A stretch of DNA of 64,000 bases from Bradyrhizobium elkanii WSM2783 (GCF_000472865.1 NZ_AXAP01000015.1:62001-126000); one strand, 5' to 3'; shown: positions 52,819-62,846, counted from the stretch's first letter. The notes: generated from the sequence alone by a model not told the origin. A program made the numbers and translations.

Positions 52819-54156
52819 ATGGCAACGATTGCGACGAGCGAGCCTGCCGAGGCCAGCACATCAAAACCGTGGTACCGAATCCTCTATGTCCAGGTGCTGA
52901 TCGCGATCGTGCTCGGCGTCGTGGTCGGCTGGTTGTGGCCGGCGCTCGCGACAAATGACTGGATCAAGGCGCTCGGCGACGGCTTCATCAAGCTGATCAA
53001 GATGGTGATCGCTCCGATCATCTTCTGCACGGTGGTCTCGGGCATCTCCCATATCCAGGACGCCAGTAAGGTCGGGCGCGTCGGGATCAAGGCGCTGCTC
53101 TATTTCGAGATCGTCTCCACCTTTGCGCTGATCCTCGGCCTGATCATGGGCAACCTGTTCCAGATCGGCCATGGGCTCGCAGCAAAACCCGGGGCGGCGG
53201 ACGTCGCGAACGCCACCAAGTACGCGGATCAAGCGCACGCTCAGAAGTCGGTCGATTTTGTCCTCAACATCATCCCCGACAGCGTGTTCGGCGCGTTCGC
53301 GCGCGGCGACATCCTGCAGGTGCTGCTGTTTGCGATCCTCTTCGGCTTCGCGCTGATGGCGATGGGCAAACGCGGCGAGCGGCTGCGCGATATCATCGAC
53401 GATGGCGCACATGCGGTGTTCGGCGTGATCAGCATCGTCATGAAAGCGGCGCCCGTCGGCGCGTTCGGCGCGATGGCCTTCACCATCGGCAAGTTCGGTC
53501 CCGCGGCGCTCGGCAACCTGATCGGCCTGATCGCGCTGTTCTACGGCACCGCCGCGCTGTTCGTGGTGCTGGTGCTCGGCCTGATCGCGCGGGTGATGGG
53601 CTTCAGCATCTTCAAGTTCATCGCCTACATCAAGGATGAGCTGTTGATCGTGCTTGGCACCAGCTCGTCCGAGAGCGCGCTGCCGCAATTGATGGAAAAG
53701 CTGGAGCGGCTCGGCTGCTCCAAGCCGGTGGTCGGGCTGGTGGTGCCGACCGGCTACTCCTTCAATCTCGACGGCACCAACATCTACATGACGCTGGCGA
53801 CGCTGTTCATCGCGCAGGCACTTGGCGTCGATCTCTCCTTCGGCCAGCAACTGACCATCCTGGTCGTCGCGATGCTGACCTCGAAGGGGGCGAGCGGCGT
53901 CACCGGGGCGGGTTTCATCACGCTCGCGGCGACGCTGAGCGTGGTCAATCCGGCGCTGGTGCCGGGCATGGCCATCGTGTTCTCGATCGACAAGTTCATG
54001 AGCGAGGTGCGCGCACTGACCAACATCACCGGCAACGGCATCGCCGCGGTGTTCGTCTCATGGTGGGAGGGCGAGCTCGACCACAAGAAGCTGCACGCCA
54101 ACCTGAACAAGCAGATCGATCCGTCCGACGTCGAGACGGCGATCACCACGGACTGA
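52819..54156 (+). CDS. dctA: C4-dicarboxylate:proton/sodium symporter DctA
   Basis: 445 residues from ATG 52819 (TAGGAG upstream). DAACS-family signatures: [40 protein letters not shown] (the Ser-rich re-entrant loop), [20 protein letters not shown] and [16 protein letters not shown] loop. Eight spans plus hairpins. Imports succinate, malate and fumarate; essential for symbiotic nitrogen fixation in rhizobia (family knowledge). No dctBD adjacent. Confidence 0.94.
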   Translation: MATIATSEPAEASTSKPWYRILYVQVLIAIVLGVVVGWLWPALATNDWIKALGDGFIKLIKMVIAPIIFCTVVSGISHIQDASKVGRVGIKALLYFEIVSTFALILGLIMGNLFQIGHGLAAKPGAADVANATKYADQAHAQKSVDFVLNIIPDSVFGAFARGDILQVLLFAILFGFALMAMGKRGERLRDIIDDGAHAVFGVISIVMKAAPVGAFGAMAFTIGKFGPAALGNLIGLIALFYGTAALFVVLVLGLIARVMGFSIFKFIAYIKDELLIVLGTSSSESALPQLMEKLERLGCSKPVVGLVVPTGYSFNLDGTNIYMTLATLFIAQALGVDLSFGQQLTILVVAMLTSKGASGVTGAGFITLAATLSVVNPALVPGMAIVFSIDKFMSEVRALTNITGNGIAAVFVSWWEGELDHKKLHANLNKQIDPSDVETAITTD

Positions 54157-54197
54157 CATGCCGGCGAGCTTTTCTGCGCGGCAAACGCAACGATAAC

Positions 54198-54226
54198 GGG
54201 GCGCACCATTTCCCATGGTGCGCCCC
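54198..54226. terminator. Strong hairpin after dctA
   Basis: Perfect 12-bp stem GGGGCGCACCAT / ATGGTGCGCCCC with loop TTCCC, 41 bases after the dctA stop. Only a short T-containing tail follows, so termination is likely but not certain. Confidence 0.6.
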
Positions 54227-54483
54227 GTTCCACATGGAGCAAATCGTTCTGAAGGAAGCCAGCTAGGACTGGCGGTAGACGACCAGGCGAAGATCAGGCC
54301 CGCCGACACTCCGTCCAAGTGTCCCGTTTGGCGGTCGATCGCCCGTATGGCCATTTTGCGCGAAATGCGCAATAAACCTTGAATATTGCGTAATGCGAGC
54401 ATATACGGGCGGCTGTTTGCTCGTTTCTCTGGCGGAAATGCGCAAAATGATCGAATGAGTGCTTTGCGCGGGAGAAAACAGAA
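54227..54483 (+). promoter_or_regulatory. Promoter/operator region of the sugar-acid cluster
   Basis: Repeated TTTGCGC/GCGCAAA-type words: ATTTTGCGCGAAATGCGCAAT at 54353-54373 (imperfect palindrome core TTGCGC..GCGCAA), TTGCGTAATGCG at 54386-54397, AAATGCGCAAAATGA at 54436-54450 and TTTGCGCG at 54463-54470. These are good candidates for binding sites of the DeoR-type regulator encoded at 58003-58770. Confidence 0.5.
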
Positions 54484-55521
54484 ATGCAGGTTCCAATTAA
54501 GCGGGCGATCGAGAAGGTCCCTGGCGGGATGATGGTGGTCCCGCTGTTGGTCGGGGCGCTTATTGCGACCTTCTTTCCCGATACTCCGAAGTTCTTCGGC
54601 TCCTTCACCGGCGCGCTGTTCTCTGGCGCACTGACGATTCTCGCCGTGTTTTACGTTTGCATGGGCGCGAGCATCGATTTCCGCGCGACCCCCTACATCG
54701 TGAAGAAGGGCGGCACCCTGCTGATCGTGAAGGTTGGCGTTGCCGTTGTCCTCGGCCTGATCTTCGGCCGCATTTTGGGAGAAGCGCCGGTCGCTGCTGG
54801 CATGTTCGCGGGTGTGTCGACTCTCGCGATCGTCGCCGCCATGAACGACACCAATGGCGGCCTCTATATGGCGTTGATGGGCCAATATGGACGTCCGCGT
54901 GACGTCGGCGCCTATACCATCATGTCGCTGGAGAGCGGTCCTTTCCTCACCATGATCACCTTGGGCGTCGCCGGCCTCTCGGCATTTCCATGGCAGACCC
55001 TCGTCGGCGCTATCTTGCCTCTGATGGTGGGCATGATCATCGGCAATCTCGATCGCGAGATGCGCGACTTCCTGAGCCGCGCGGTGCCTGTGATGATCCC
55101 GTTCTTCGCCTTCGCGCTCGGCGCCGGCCTCGATCTGTCGAAGGTCTGGCACGCCGGTCTACTCGGCCTCGGCATGGGAGTGGCCGTGGTGGTTCTGACC
55201 GGCATCCCGCTGTTCTTGGCCGATCGCATCACTGGCGGGAATGGTGTCGCGGGTGTTGCGGCGGCCTCGACGGCCGGTAATGCGGCGGCAGTCCCGGCGA
55301 TTGTCGCCGCGGCCAATCCGGCCTATGCGGACGCGGCGCGGCCTGCGACCATCCTCGTCGCGGCATGCGTCGTGGTTACCGCAATCCTCGTGCCGATCGT
55401 TACCGCCTGGACGGCGCGCGTTGTTGGTCGCGACGTCGAGGAGCCTGCAGAAAAGGACCAGGCTTCTGCCGGCAACATGACCCCCGCGGTGCGCTCGGCT
55501 GTCACTGAGGCAGGTCACTGA
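54484..55521 (+). CDS. KdgT-family sugar-acid permease
   Basis: 345 residues, GGGAG 8 bases upstream. KdgT family (2-keto-3-deoxygluconate permease) by pattern: [60 protein letters not shown] and [14 protein letters not shown]. About ten membrane spans. Its genomic partners are an OtnK-type kinase and PdxA2, so its real substrate is probably a threonate- or erythronate-like four-carbon acid, not KDG (inference). Confidence 0.85.
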   Translation: MQVPIKRAIEKVPGGMMVVPLLVGALIATFFPDTPKFFGSFTGALFSGALTILAVFYVCMGASIDFRATPYIVKKGGTLLIVKVGVAVVLGLIFGRILGEAPVAAGMFAGVSTLAIVAAMNDTNGGLYMALMGQYGRPRDVGAYTIMSLESGPFLTMITLGVAGLSAFPWQTLVGAILPLMVGMIIGNLDREMRDFLSRAVPVMIPFFAFALGAGLDLSKVWHAGLLGLGMGVAVVVLTGIPLFLADRITGGNGVAGVAAASTAGNAAAVPAIVAAANPAYADAARPATILVAACVVVTAILVPIVTAWTARVVGRDVEEPAEKDQASAGNMTPAVRSAVTEAGH

Positions 55522-55523
55522 AG

Positions 55524-56831
55524 ATGGCTCTTAAAGCGTTTTCGAGCGAAGTGGATACCGGTTCGCGTCAAGAAAATGCGCCAAGCCAGAGCTGGCTGAT
55601 CGTCGCTGACGATCTCACCGGTGCCGCGGATTGTGCGATCGCCTTCGGCAGAAGGGGGCGTGCGGCTGCGGTGACGTGGGGTGAGGTGACCGACGCGTCG
55701 GGTTACCGGCTGCCCGTCCTGGCCTACGATGCAGCGAGTCGCGGCCTTTCGGCCGCGGCCGCTGCAGTCCGCCATGCCGATGTGCTGACGCGCCTCTGCC
55801 AACCCGGACGTATTCTTTTCAAAAAAATTGACTCGACGCTGCGGGGGCAACCTGCAGCGGAGACTGCCGCCGCGCTTGCGCATCTCAAGTCACGGTCGGG
55901 TCCGGCCTTCGGCGTGTTCGCGCCGGCCTTTCCGGCCACCGGCCGCACCACAATCGACGGGCGCATCCTGGTCAAAGGCCGCCCCCTCGAGGAGGCCGAG
56001 GTCTGGCGGCGCGACCACACCTATTCGAATGCCGATCTTGTCGACGTTCTCGCGACCGCGGGCATTCGCGGTGAGAAGGTCAAGCTCGCTGCCGTGCGCG
56101 GTGGCGATCTCAAAGCCACATTCGCGAGGCTGGCCGGGGAGGGCGACGTGGTCGCGGCCTGCGACGCCGAGACCGAACACGATCTGCATTTGATCGCGGA
56201 GGCGAGCCTGCATGCATCGCCCGCAACCTTCTTCATCGGCAGCGCCGGCCTTGCGCACGCGCTGGCCGGCCTCGAAGTCAGCCATGCCGTCGAGCCGCTG
56301 CGCATTCCGACGAGCGCATCCGGCACCCTGATCGTGGTGGGCTCGCTCGCCGGCGCATCTCGCACTGCCGCGCGCCGGCTGGAGGCGACCGGCACCGTGG
56401 TGCATTTCCCGGTCGCGCCGGAGACGCTGCTCAACGATGGTGCCGGCCGGGCGGCGCTCGCCGCGGACGTGATGGAACGACTTGCCGGCGGCGGCGATGC
56501 ACTGGTTGAGATCATGATGGATGATCATCCCGACATGTCGCTCGGCCCACAGCTCGCCAAGGGTCTTGCCGACGCTCTGGAGGCCGTCGCACCCGCGATC
56601 GGCGCCTTTGCTGCGACCGGCGGTGAAACCGCCGCGGCGCTGCTGTCGCGCTTCGGCGTCAACGGCATCCGTCTTGCCGACGAAATCGAGCCGGGCGTGT
56701 CGCTCGGCCTCACTCTTGGCCGATTATCCGTTCCGATCGCCACCAAAGCGGGCGCGTTCGGTGACGAGCACAGCCTCATCCGCATCAGCGAGCGCCTTCG
56801 CGCCGTCCGAACCAGAGGAAGTTTCATATGA
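55524..56831 (+). CDS. Four-carbon acid sugar kinase (OtnK/DtnK type, DUF1537)
   Basis: 435 residues. Begins, after a repeat-derived 20-residue leader, with WLIVADDLTGAADCAIAFGR, the DUF1537 N-terminal signature, then ILFKKIDSTLRGQPAAE and FAPAFPATGRTTIDG. The C-terminal nucleotide-binding part has TLIVVGSLAGASRTAARRLE and AFAATGGETAAALLSRFGVN. Family members phosphorylate D-threonate, L-threonate or D-erythronate. Stop overlaps pdxA2 by 4 bases. Codons 4-19 coincide with an intergenic repeat element, so the true start could lie after it. Confidence 0.88.
   Translation: MALKAFSSEVDTGSRQENAPSQSWLIVADDLTGAADCAIAFGRRGRAAAVTWGEVTDASGYRLPVLAYDAASRGLSAAAAAVRHADVLTRLCQPGRILFKKIDSTLRGQPAAETAAALAHLKSRSGPAFGVFAPAFPATGRTTIDGRILVKGRPLEEAEVWRRDHTYSNADLVDVLATAGIRGEKVKLAAVRGGDLKATFARLAGEGDVVAACDAETEHDLHLIAEASLHASPATFFIGSAGLAHALAGLEVSHAVEPLRIPTSASGTLIVVGSLAGASRTAARRLEATGTVVHFPVAPETLLNDGAGRAALAADVMERLAGGGDALVEIMMDDHPDMSLGPQLAKGLADALEAVAPAIGAFAATGGETAAALLSRFGVNGIRLADEIEPGVSLGLTLGRLSVPIATKAGAFGDEHSLIRISERLRAVRTRGSFI
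55533..55580 (+). repeat. Bradyrhizobium-type intergenic repeat inside the kinase gene
   Basis: AAAGCGTTTTCGAGCGAAG, then TGGATACCGGTTCGCG and TCAAGAAAATGCG match, in inverse orientation and with one insertion, the intergenic sequence at 58877-58935. Here it is read in frame as KAFSSEVDTGSRQENA. Confidence 0.7.
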
Positions 56832-57826
56832 CCAGTCCGACCATTGCGATCACCATGGGAGATCCGGCCGGTATCGGGCCCGAGGTGATCATGAAGGCGC
56901 TGGCGCAGCCGGAGGTGCAGGCGATCTGCAATGCGCTGGTGATCGGCGATGCCAACCGTTTGCGCAAGGCCGGTCAGATCGTCGGCCTCTCGCTCGAGGT
57001 CGATGCGCTGAGCGACGCGAAGGAGGCGAATTTTGCGTCGAAGGCGGTGCAGTGCGTTGACCTGAAGCTGGTGCCGGACGATCTGCCGTTCGGCAAGGTT
57101 TCGGCAACGGCAGGTGAGGCGGCTTATCGCTATATCGAGAAAGCCGTGCAGGTGGTGCAGGCAGGGCTCGCTCAGGGCATCTGCACCGCGCCGCTCTCCA
57201 AGGAAGCGCTGCATGCTGCCGGCCACAAATATCCCGGCCATACCGAGCTCCTGGCGCATCTGACCGGCACGCCGGAAGTGTCGATGATGCTGGTGTCGCC
57301 GAAACTCCGCGTCATTCACGTGACCACGCATATCGGCCTGCTCGATGCGATCGAGAAGATCGAGCCCGGCCTCGTCGAGCGTGTCATCGCACGCGGACAT
57401 GACGTGCTGGTGCGCGCCGGCATCGCCAATCCGAAGATCGGCGTCTGCGCCATCAATCCGCATGCCGGCGAGAACGGGTTGTTCGGTCGCGGCGAGGAAG
57501 CCGCCAAGATCACGCCGGCCGTGGAAGCCTGTCAGCGCAAGGGCTGGGACGTGCGCGGCCCCCTGCCTGCCGACACGCTGTTCTTCCTGGCCGGCCGCGG
57601 CGACTACGACATGGTGGTCGCGATGTATCACGATCAGGGCCATGGACCCATCAAGGTGCTGGGGTTGGAAGCCGGTGTGAACATCACGGTTGGCCTGCCG
57701 GTGATCCGCACCTCGGTCGATCACGGGACCGCCTTCGACATCGCGGGCAAGGGCATCGCCGACGAACGCAGCTTGATCGAGGCGCTGCGGCAGGCGGTCG
57801 ATCTCGCGCCGAAGAAGGCGGCTTGA
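56828..57826 (+). CDS. pdxA2: PdxA2-type 4-phospho-(threonate/erythronate) dehydrogenase
   Basis: 332 residues. PdxA-family signatures: MTSPTIAITMGDPAGIGPEV, ICTAPLSKEALHAAGHKYPG with metal His, GVCAINPHAGENGLFG with metal His, and MYHDQGHGPIKVLG with metal His. The family oxidises 4-phosphohydroxy acids; copies next to DUF1537 kinases (PdxA2) act on 4-phospho-D-threonate or erythronate, yielding dihydroxyacetone phosphate and CO2. Translationally coupled to the kinase. Confidence 0.9.
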   Translation: MTSPTIAITMGDPAGIGPEVIMKALAQPEVQAICNALVIGDANRLRKAGQIVGLSLEVDALSDAKEANFASKAVQCVDLKLVPDDLPFGKVSATAGEAAYRYIEKAVQVVQAGLAQGICTAPLSKEALHAAGHKYPGHTELLAHLTGTPEVSMMLVSPKLRVIHVTTHIGLLDAIEKIEPGLVERVIARGHDVLVRAGIANPKIGVCAINPHAGENGLFGRGEEAAKITPAVEACQRKGWDVRGPLPADTLFFLAGRGDYDMVVAMYHDQGHGPIKVLGLEAGVNITVGLPVIRTSVDHGTAFDIAGKGIADERSLIEALRQAVDLAPKKAA

Positions 57827-58002
57827 GGGGCTGGGCCTTATCGTTCGAGACGCCCGGTACGCGGGCTCCTCAGGATGAGGAGCTCGATGTGGGTTAAGCG
57901 CTTGTATTGCGCGGCCGATGCATCGTGGTATCCATCGGCCGTGCCGCGGAGCCGATACGGTCGAGCTCGGCTGACGGCAATGAATCTGTGGGCCGAGGTT
58001 CG

Positions 58003-58770
58003 ATGTCGATGCGCAGCAAGGAGCGTCACGCTCGTCTGTTGGAGGCGCTGAACGCAGGAGAGATCGATGTCGACGATCTCGCGCGGCGCTTCGACGTCTC
58101 CGCCTCCACCGTGCGGCGCGACCTGCAGCATCTCTCCAAGAACAATGTCGTGCGCCGCACCTATGGCGGCGCCATTCTCACCGCCCACGCAAACGAGACG
58201 ACGCTCGAGCAGCGCCTTGCGGTTCAGGGCAAACAGAAGCAGGCGATCGCGCACGCAGCGATCGATCTGATTGAGGACGGCGACACGCTGATTCTCGATG
58301 CCGGCTCGACGGTCGCAGCCTTCGGCCGACTGCTGCAGCAGCGGCGGCTGCGCATCATCACCAACAATCTCGCGCTGCTGCCCTTCCTCGCCAAGGCTCC
58401 GACCATAGAGCTTGTGGTGCTGGGCGGCGCGCTGCGCACCACCAGCATGAGCACCATGGGGCCGCTCGCCAACGAGGCGCTGCGCCGCATGACCGCGGAC
58501 CGCGCCGTCATGAGCGCCGACGGCGTGGTGGATGGCCGTGGCCTGTGCGAAGCGGATCTCGAGCAGGTCGCACTGAAGTCGCTGATGATGCAGCAGTCGA
58601 AAGAAGTCATCGTTCTCGCCGACGCCAGCAAGCTCGGCCGCGCCGAACAAATGGCCTGGGCGCCGCTGCCGCCGCGCTGGACGCTGGTGACTGATCTCGG
58701 CGCATCCGACGAGCAGCGCAAGCGCCTCGCCGATGCGGGAGCGCGCTTGATCGTTGCTGGCGTTCGCTAG
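58003..58770 (+). CDS. DeoR-family transcriptional repressor
   Basis: 255 residues from MSMRSKERHA (58003). N-terminal DeoR helix-turn-helix: RLLEALNAGEIDVDDLARRF, DVSASTVRRDLQHLSKNN and VVRRTYGGAI. C-terminal sugar-phosphate sensor (IEDGDTLILDAGSTVAAFGR, VVLGGALRT, ADRAVMSADGVVDGRGLCEA). Likely represses the permease-kinase-dehydrogenase cluster and is relieved by a phosphorylated intermediate (inference from family and position). Confidence 0.9.
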   Translation: MSMRSKERHARLLEALNAGEIDVDDLARRFDVSASTVRRDLQHLSKNNVVRRTYGGAILTAHANETTLEQRLAVQGKQKQAIAHAAIDLIEDGDTLILDAGSTVAAFGRLLQQRRLRIITNNLALLPFLAKAPTIELVVLGGALRTTSMSTMGPLANEALRRMTADRAVMSADGVVDGRGLCEADLEQVALKSLMMQQSKEVIVLADASKLGRAEQMAWAPLPPRWTLVTDLGASDEQRKRLADAGARLIVAGVR

Positions 58771-58932
58771 AGCATTTTTCGGTTCTGATGGAATCAGAAC
58801 CGAACTCTAGATTCTAATTTTGACGCGTTTTCTGCGCAGATAAGTCTACGCAATCTGCGTAAACTTGATTGCTATGCGAACCGGTGTCCACCCTCGGATC
58901 AAGTCCGAGGGCATGCTTCGCTCGAAAACGCC
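58771..58932. repeat. Intergenic palindromic repeat cluster
   Basis: Three nested structures: GGTTCTGAT-GGA-ATCAGAACC (58781-58801), CGCAGAT...ATCTGCG (about 58836-58859), and GCGAACCGGTGTCC ... CTTCGCTCGAAAACGCC (58877-58935) containing a CCCTCGGA/TCCGAGGG hairpin. The last is the same element found in the kinase gene. Convergent spacer between deoR and rne. Confidence 0.7.
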
Positions 58933-61900
58933 CTAGCCCCCGCCACCAAAGCGGCGCGACCACCAGCCGGCCTTGCGGGGCGCCGGAGCCTCGGTCGCCG
59001 CTGCAGGCGCAGGTTCCGCGATGGCCGCAGGCGCAGGTTCGGCGGCCGGCGCGGCAGCGGGCTCTGCCGGCGGAATCGGCTCGGATTCGCTTTGCACCAC
59101 GACGGGCTCGGGCTGCGAGGCGAAGCTCACTTTCTCGCGCACGGTCGAGCGGCGACGCATCGCGCGATCATTCTCCTGCGCAGGCTCCTCGGCCTCGGGC
59201 GCGGCGACGCTCACCGGCTCCGGCTGAGGGGGCGGGCTCTTGGCCGGCTCCAGCTCGAACTCGGGCTCGGCGACCGGGTCGGGCTGAACCAATGTCTGTG
59301 CAGGCTCGGGCGAGCCGCCGTCGAAATCGGCGACGGCGTCCGCGGCTTCCGGCTCCGCGCGCGGGCCGAGTTCGTCGGCAATCGAGGCGGCAAGACCCTC
59401 ATCCGCACCATGGCCGCCACGGCGGCGGCGTCCGCCGCGCCGTCCACGCCGGCGCGGACGGCGTTCGCCGTTCTGGCCTTCACCACGAGCCGACTGCTCT
59501 TCGCTCTCGTCCTCGTCGGTCTCGACTTCCTCGGCGGCAATGCCGTCGTCGGTCTCGGGCGCAAGCGGCAACGCCTCGCCATCCTCGCGCGGCACACCGC
59601 CCTCGCGGACTTCGCCGCCGCCACCGCGGCCGCGACGCCGCCGGCGCCGCCTTCGGCGCGGACCGTCGGCCTCTTCGCCGGCGCTCGTTTCGTCGCTCAG
59701 GCCTTCCGTTTCCTCGGTCTCGATCTCCGCCTCGATGTCGAACGGTTCCTCGTCGTCATAGGCCTCTTCGAGCTGAGGCGGCGCGGACGCGGCCTGCGCC
59801 GCGAGCAGCGCCTTGGCGGCTTCCAGCGTGTGCACCTGCTCGCCGCGGTCAATGATGTAGGACTGCTGGCCGCTCACGGTCGCATCCGCCGCCACCGAGA
59901 TCTGGACCTTGAAGGCGGTTTCGAGATCGCGCAGATGGCCGCGCTTGTGGTTGAGGACGTAGAGCGCGACGTCCGTGCGGGTGCGCACCACGAGATTGTG
60001 AGTCGCGCCCTTCATCAGGATTTCCTCGATGCCGCGCAGGAGCTGCAGCGCCACCGACGAGACCGAGCGGACATGCCCGGAGCCGCCGCAATGCGGGCAG
60101 GGCTCGGTCGAGCTCTCGAGCACGCTGGCGCGGATGCGCTGGCGCGACATCTCGAGCAGGCCGAAATGCGAGATGCGCCCGACCTGGATGCGTGCGCGGT
60201 CCTGCCGCAAGCAATCGGAGAGCTTGCGCTCGACCGCGCGGTTGTTGCGCTTCTCGTCCATGTCGATGAAGTCGATGACGATCAGGCCCGCGAGGTCGCG
60301 CAGGCGGAGCTGTCGCGCGACTTCCTCCGCTGCCTCAAGATTGGTCTTGAGCGCGGTGTCCTCGATGTGATGCTCGCGCGTGGCGCGGCCGGAGTTGACG
60401 TCGATCGAGACCAGCGCCTCGGTCTGGTTGATGACAATGTAGCCGCCAGAGCGTAGCTGCACAGTCGGGGAGAACATCGCGTCGAGCTGGCTTTCGACGC
60501 CCATCCGAGAGAACAGAGGCTGGCCGTCGCGGTACTGCTTCACCGCGCGGACATTCTCCGGCATCAGCATCTTCATGAAGTCGCGCGCTTCGCGGTAGCC
60601 GGCTTCGCCCGCCACCATGATCTCGTCGATCTCCTTGTTGTAGAGGTCGCGCAGCGAGCGCTTGATCAGCGAGCCTTCCTCGTAGACGAGGGTGGGGGCC
60701 TGCGACTTCAGGGTCAGGTCGCGCACGGTTTCCCACATGCGGATCAGATATTCGAAATCGCGCTTGATCTCCTGCTTCGAACGCGAGGCCCCGGCCGTGC
60801 GCAGGATGATGCCCATACCCTCGGGCACGTCGAGATCCTGCACCACTTCCTTGAGCCGCGAGCGATCCTGGGCCGAGGTGATCTTGCGGCTGATGCCTCC
60901 GCCGCGCGCGGTGTTAGGCATCAGCACCGCATAACGGCCGGCGAGCGAAAGATACGTCGTTAGCGCCGCGCCCTTGTTGCCGCGTTCTTCCTTGACGACC
61001 TGCACCAGCATCACCTGCCGGCGCTTGATGACTTCCTGGATCTTGTACTGGCGTCGCGGGCGGAAGGGGCGCTCCGGCACCTCCTCGAGCACGTCGTCGC
61101 CGCCAACGGATTCGACGACTTCCTCTTCTTCTTCGCCGTCTTCGCCTTCCTCGTCGTCCTCATCGTCATGCGTTTCGTCGCCGAGCGGCTCGGCGCCATG
61201 CTCGTCATGCGGCGCAGCCTCCGCGACGAGTTCCGCGGGGGCATGCTCATCGGACGCTGGATGCTCCTCGCCGGGCTCCGCGGTCGGTTGCGCATCCTCG
61301 GCGTGGGCGGCGTTTTCCTCGACCTGCTCCTCTCGCGCGCGCTCGGGCTCGTGGTTAACCTCGATCTCGGCCCCGACATCCGGAGCGGCAGCGGCGGCCG
61401 ATGCCTCGACCGCGGCGACAACCGGGTCGGCTTGCACTTCCGCTGCAGCGGTTTCGCTCAGAGCAGGCGCATGATCATGGTCGTCATGAGCATGACGGTC
61501 GTCACGGGCATGTTCGTGTTCGCCGTGCTCGTGCCCATCATGATCGTGCTCGTCATGACGGTCGTGCTCGTCAGCATGCTCGTGTGCTTCGTGCTCATGG
61601 TGCTCATGCGCATCGGCGCCGAGCTCGTGCTGCTCGGCTTCCGCATGAAGCGCGTGATCCTCATCGGCCTGCGGATCGAGCGGCTCGGCACCCTCGACGA
61701 CCTCGCTCTGAACGCGCTCGCCATGACCGCGGCGGCGGGCATTGCGGTGCCGGGAGCGGCGGCGGTGAGGCCGGCTTTCGCTCTCCTCCTCGGCCTCGCG
61801 ATGGGCGCGTTCTTCGGCCTCGATCAGCGCCTGACGGTCGGCGACCGGTATCTGGTAATAGTCTGGATGGATTTCGCTGAAGGCAAGGAAGCCATGGCGG

Positions 61901-62091
61901 TTGCCGCCATACTCGATGAACGCCGCCTGCAGCGACGGCTCTACGCGCGTCACCTTGGCGAGGTAAATATTGCCGCGCAGTTGCTTGCGTTGGGCAGTCT
62001 CGAAATCAAATTCTTCGACGCGATTGCCGCGGACCACGACGACCCGGGTCTCTTCCGGGTGGGTGGCATCGATCAACATCTTGTTGGGCAT
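58933..62091 (-). CDS. rne: Ribonuclease E, with a large charged insertion
   Basis: 1052 residues from MPNKMLIDATHPEETR (62091). Catalytic half: S1 domain split by an insertion (residues about 95-345), RNase H-like part, DNase I-like part with catalytic Asp in ALVSIDVNSG and GLIVIDFIDM, and Zn-link CPHCGGSGH. The insertion has a His/Asp/Glu-rich stretch (HEHEAHEHADEHDRHDEHD) and acidic runs. The C-terminal scaffold is Glu/Ala/Pro-rich with RRRRRRRGRGGGG and RRPRRRGRRGGRRRRGG RNA-binding clusters. Initiates mRNA decay and rRNA/tRNA processing. Confidence 0.95.
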   Translation of the reverse strand: MPNKMLIDATHPEETRVVVVRGNRVEEFDFETAQRKQLRGNIYLAKVTRVEPSLQAAFIEYGGNRHGFLAFSEIHPDYYQIPVADRQALIEAEERAHREAEEESESRPHRRRSRHRNARRRGHGERVQSEVVEGAEPLDPQADEDHALHAEAEQHELGADAHEHHEHEAHEHADEHDRHDEHDHDGHEHGEHEHARDDRHAHDDHDHAPALSETAAAEVQADPVVAAVEASAAAAAPDVGAEIEVNHEPERAREEQVEENAAHAEDAQPTAEPGEEHPASDEHAPAELVAEAAPHDEHGAEPLGDETHDDEDDEEGEDGEEEEEVVESVGGDDVLEEVPERPFRPRRQYKIQEVIKRRQVMLVQVVKEERGNKGAALTTYLSLAGRYAVLMPNTARGGGISRKITSAQDRSRLKEVVQDLDVPEGMGIILRTAGASRSKQEIKRDFEYLIRMWETVRDLTLKSQAPTLVYEEGSLIKRSLRDLYNKEIDEIMVAGEAGYREARDFMKMLMPENVRAVKQYRDGQPLFSRMGVESQLDAMFSPTVQLRSGGYIVINQTEALVSIDVNSGRATREHHIEDTALKTNLEAAEEVARQLRLRDLAGLIVIDFIDMDEKRNNRAVERKLSDCLRQDRARIQVGRISHFGLLEMSRQRIRASVLESSTEPCPHCGGSGHVRSVSSVALQLLRGIEEILMKGATHNLVVRTRTDVALYVLNHKRGHLRDLETAFKVQISVAADATVSGQQSYIIDRGEQVHTLEAAKALLAAQAASAPPQLEEAYDDEEPFDIEAEIETEETEGLSDETSAGEEADGPRRRRRRRRRGRGGGGEVREGGVPREDGEALPLAPETDDGIAAEEVETDEDESEEQSARGEGQNGERRPRRRGRRGGRRRRGGHGADEGLAASIADELGPRAEPEAADAVADFDGGSPEPAQTLVQPDPVAEPEFELEPAKSPPPQPEPVSVAAPEAEEPAQENDRAMRRRSTVREKVSFASQPEPVVVQSESEPIPPAEPAAAPAAEPAPAAIAEPAPAAATEAPAPRKAGWWSRRFGGGG

Positions 62092-62846
62092 TCTGGAGCT
62101 CTTGAAGGCGGCGGGCGCGTAGCATGGCGCGCGCAGATTGCGCCGCCCGGTGACGCGACGGTCCACCTGATTCGGGGGTGAGGGGAAGGCCAAAACGCAA
62201 ATCGGAGCGCCGTGCGAAGCCCGGCCCCACCGGAACAAACCGACGTGCGGAGCTTTCGCCTCGCGTGGTCGCGATCGTCTCGGGGGTGTTGGTCGGCAAC
62301 ACAGTCTGGCGCATCAAGCGGTTGGCCCGTCTGAACATATTCTGGCGGCAAACAATACCGCCGCATCTTTCGCTGAAGGCCCGGCGCGGCGCCAAAGCGC
62401 TCGCCGGCCAATCGCATATTGGGCCCCTTCTTTGACCATGAACCTTTCGGAAAACTGGTGTCCAGTTTTCCGGATCATGCTCTGGGGCCGAATAATCAGT
62501 TCTGCCGTGTCTCGCCCCATGCCACACAGAATGTGTCTGGGGCTGAACGCCGCTCGGGCTCAAACCGCCACTCCATGTCAGCCGCGCGCAGCGCTGGCTG
62601 GGGAGGGACCGGGAAAAAACGCTGGCGCCTTCAGGCTCGAAGGTTCCACCGCTGCACCGGGAGGCTGAACGCGACACAACTGGGAGTATTAGCCGTCAGC
62701 ACTCCGTACATACGTGGATTGGTCGCTGCACGCAAGGGAGCGTCGCGGCGAGGCAACAGTCGAACCATTTCGCCCGTGCGGTATTAGGGTCTCGTTAACC
62801 CTGTGGTTCTAATGCGGTATGACGACGGCTCGGAGGGCGCCGAATC
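62092..62846. promoter_or_regulatory. Long divergent region between rne and the amidase gene
   Basis: 755 bases without a convincing gene. The part near 62092-62300 would be the rne leader; rne genes often have long leaders used for autoregulation. A perfect 10-bp hairpin GGAAAACTGG / CCAGTTTTCC (62449-62471) belongs to a repeat type I recall from Bradyrhizobium intergenic DNA. The start of the amidase gene follows at 62847. Confidence 0.55.
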
